Part shown: positions 63,514 to 64,000 of the stretch, piece after piece
How the letters are laid out: each line of letters starts with the position of its first letter
Position numbering within the stretch: position 1 is the first letter of the stretch
Origin: Deinococcus puniceus
GTDB lineage: Bacteria > Deinococcota > Deinococci > Deinococcales > Deinococcaceae
Direction of reading: 5' to 3'
Assembly: GCF_001644565.1 (NCBI RefSeq)
Contig: NZ_CP011387.1
Span: 728,501-792,500 of the forward strand
DNA length: 64,000 nt
Program-made: the position numbers and the translations under genes
The notes under the pieces: generated by a model
What the model was told of the DNA's origin: nothing
Database searches by the model: none
Seen by the model: the letters and a program-made list of their open reading frames with translations, nothing else

Positions 63514-63987
63514 CTAAAACCCGAAGCGCTCCATCACTTCCGGCGGCGTGCGTTTGGGCCTGCCGCTCACGGGGTCGACCCACACCCACGTCGTCTGACA
63601 TTCGGCCAGCCTCACCCCGTTGGTATCTTCCGCGTCGCCGTCATTCAGGCGGTCTAGCGTGTAGGCCCGCACGCTCCGCACCCCTACCGAGGTGGTCAGG
63701 GCAGTGCGAATCCGCACGCGGTCTCCGAGCAGGGCGGGCTTGTGGTAATCGATGACATGTTGGCGGGCCACTGGCACGGCTCCCAGCGCGATCAGGGCGT
63801 CGGTGCCCATATCGAGGCGCAGGGCGTGGGCACGGGCGGCCTGTTCGCACCACGCCAGATACACCGTATTGTTCACGTGCGACAAGTCATCCAAGTCGCC
63901 CGGCGCAACGGTAACGGTCAGGGCGTGCTTGCGCGAGTCGGGCAGGGCGTCCCACAGCACGTCGGCGTCAGGAATGGAGAGCTTCAC
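63514..63987 (-). CDS. Hotdog acyl-CoA thioesterase (4-hydroxybenzoyl-CoA thioesterase type)
   Basis: The 157-aa protein has the 4HBT signature 'VAPGDLDDLSHVNNTVYLAWCEQAARAHA' with catalytic-type Asp in 'LDDLSHVNN' and later 'VARQHVIDYHKPALLGDRVRIRTALT'. It likely hydrolyses acyl-CoA thioesters in the cytoplasm. It lies at the window edge; the start at 63987 is the only Met before the domain, but its ribosome site would lie in the last 13 bases of the window and cannot be judged. Confidence 0.85.
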   Translation of the reverse strand: MKLSIPDADVLWDALPDSRKHALTVTVAPGDLDDLSHVNNTVYLAWCEQAARAHALRLDMGTDALIALGAVPVARQHVIDYHKPALLGDRVRIRTALTTSVGVRSVRAYTLDRLNDGDAEDTNGVRLAECQTTWVWVDPVSGRPKRTPPEVMERFGF

Positions 63988-64000
63988 CCGGCGGCGGCAC

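Overview
The window is a GC-rich bacterial chromosome segment that reads as a Deinococcus. The main evidence is a ddrA gene under a 17-bp radiation/desiccation response motif (RDRM), a Deinococcus-Thermus type RpoC with a large N-terminal insertion, many secreted lipoprotein hydrolases, and a strong habit of placing a TANNNT -10 box six or seven bases before the start codon (leaderless transcription). There are no rRNA genes, no CRISPR array and no prophage. The clear mobile element is one IS630-family insertion.

Layout. 1-7400: YceI and DM13 exported proteins, a nitroreductase, a thioesterase, Aat, and two paralogous phosphotransferase-fold kinases flanking serA. 7400-13400: a Panacea-domain gene with a small membrane-protein neighbour, then a lysine/ornithine catabolism cluster (kamA, a DUF4274 gene, a class III aminotransferase) with a divergent Lrp regulator, and endonuclease V. 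13360-20420 (minus strand): trpEGD behind a Trp-codon leader peptide and attenuator, then glgB, hisH and hisB. 20640-25500: a TetR regulator, an AT-richer stretch of almost 900 bp without a convincing gene, two exported proteases (S8 and S1), and ddrA with a 31-codon membrane peptide. 25550-31255: two methyltransferases, HrpB helicase, a 43-aa membrane peptide with a very strong ribosome site, a HAD phosphatase and an SDR. 31350-38400: an NucH/ExeM-type extracellular nuclease and companion lipoprotein, a CoA-disulfide-reductase-like flavoenzyme and a class V aminotransferase.

38550-52430 is the core expression block: rpmG-secE-nusG-rplK-rplA-rplJ-rplL, a cold-shock gene, a TPR membrane protein on the other strand, then rpoB-rpoC with its own promoter. 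52570-64000 holds a DUF2721 protein, tatA, tRNA-Ser(GGA), an MFS exporter, a B12-binding mutase subunit, the IS630 element, gltX, a lipoprotein, a third phosphotransferase-fold kinase, mutL, a DUF3885-like protein and a thioesterase.

Several non-coding repeat families lie between genes: a roughly 110-bp dyad element (three copies, one between rpoB and rpoC), a roughly 137-bp element (two copies, one supplying the region of the endonuclease V start), and short arrays of a TAGACCC-like heptad or octad in at least ten intergenic places. The items most worth following up are the trp attenuator, the Panacea/membrane-protein pair, the two hydrophobic micro-peptides, the heptad repeats and the leaderless promoter pattern.
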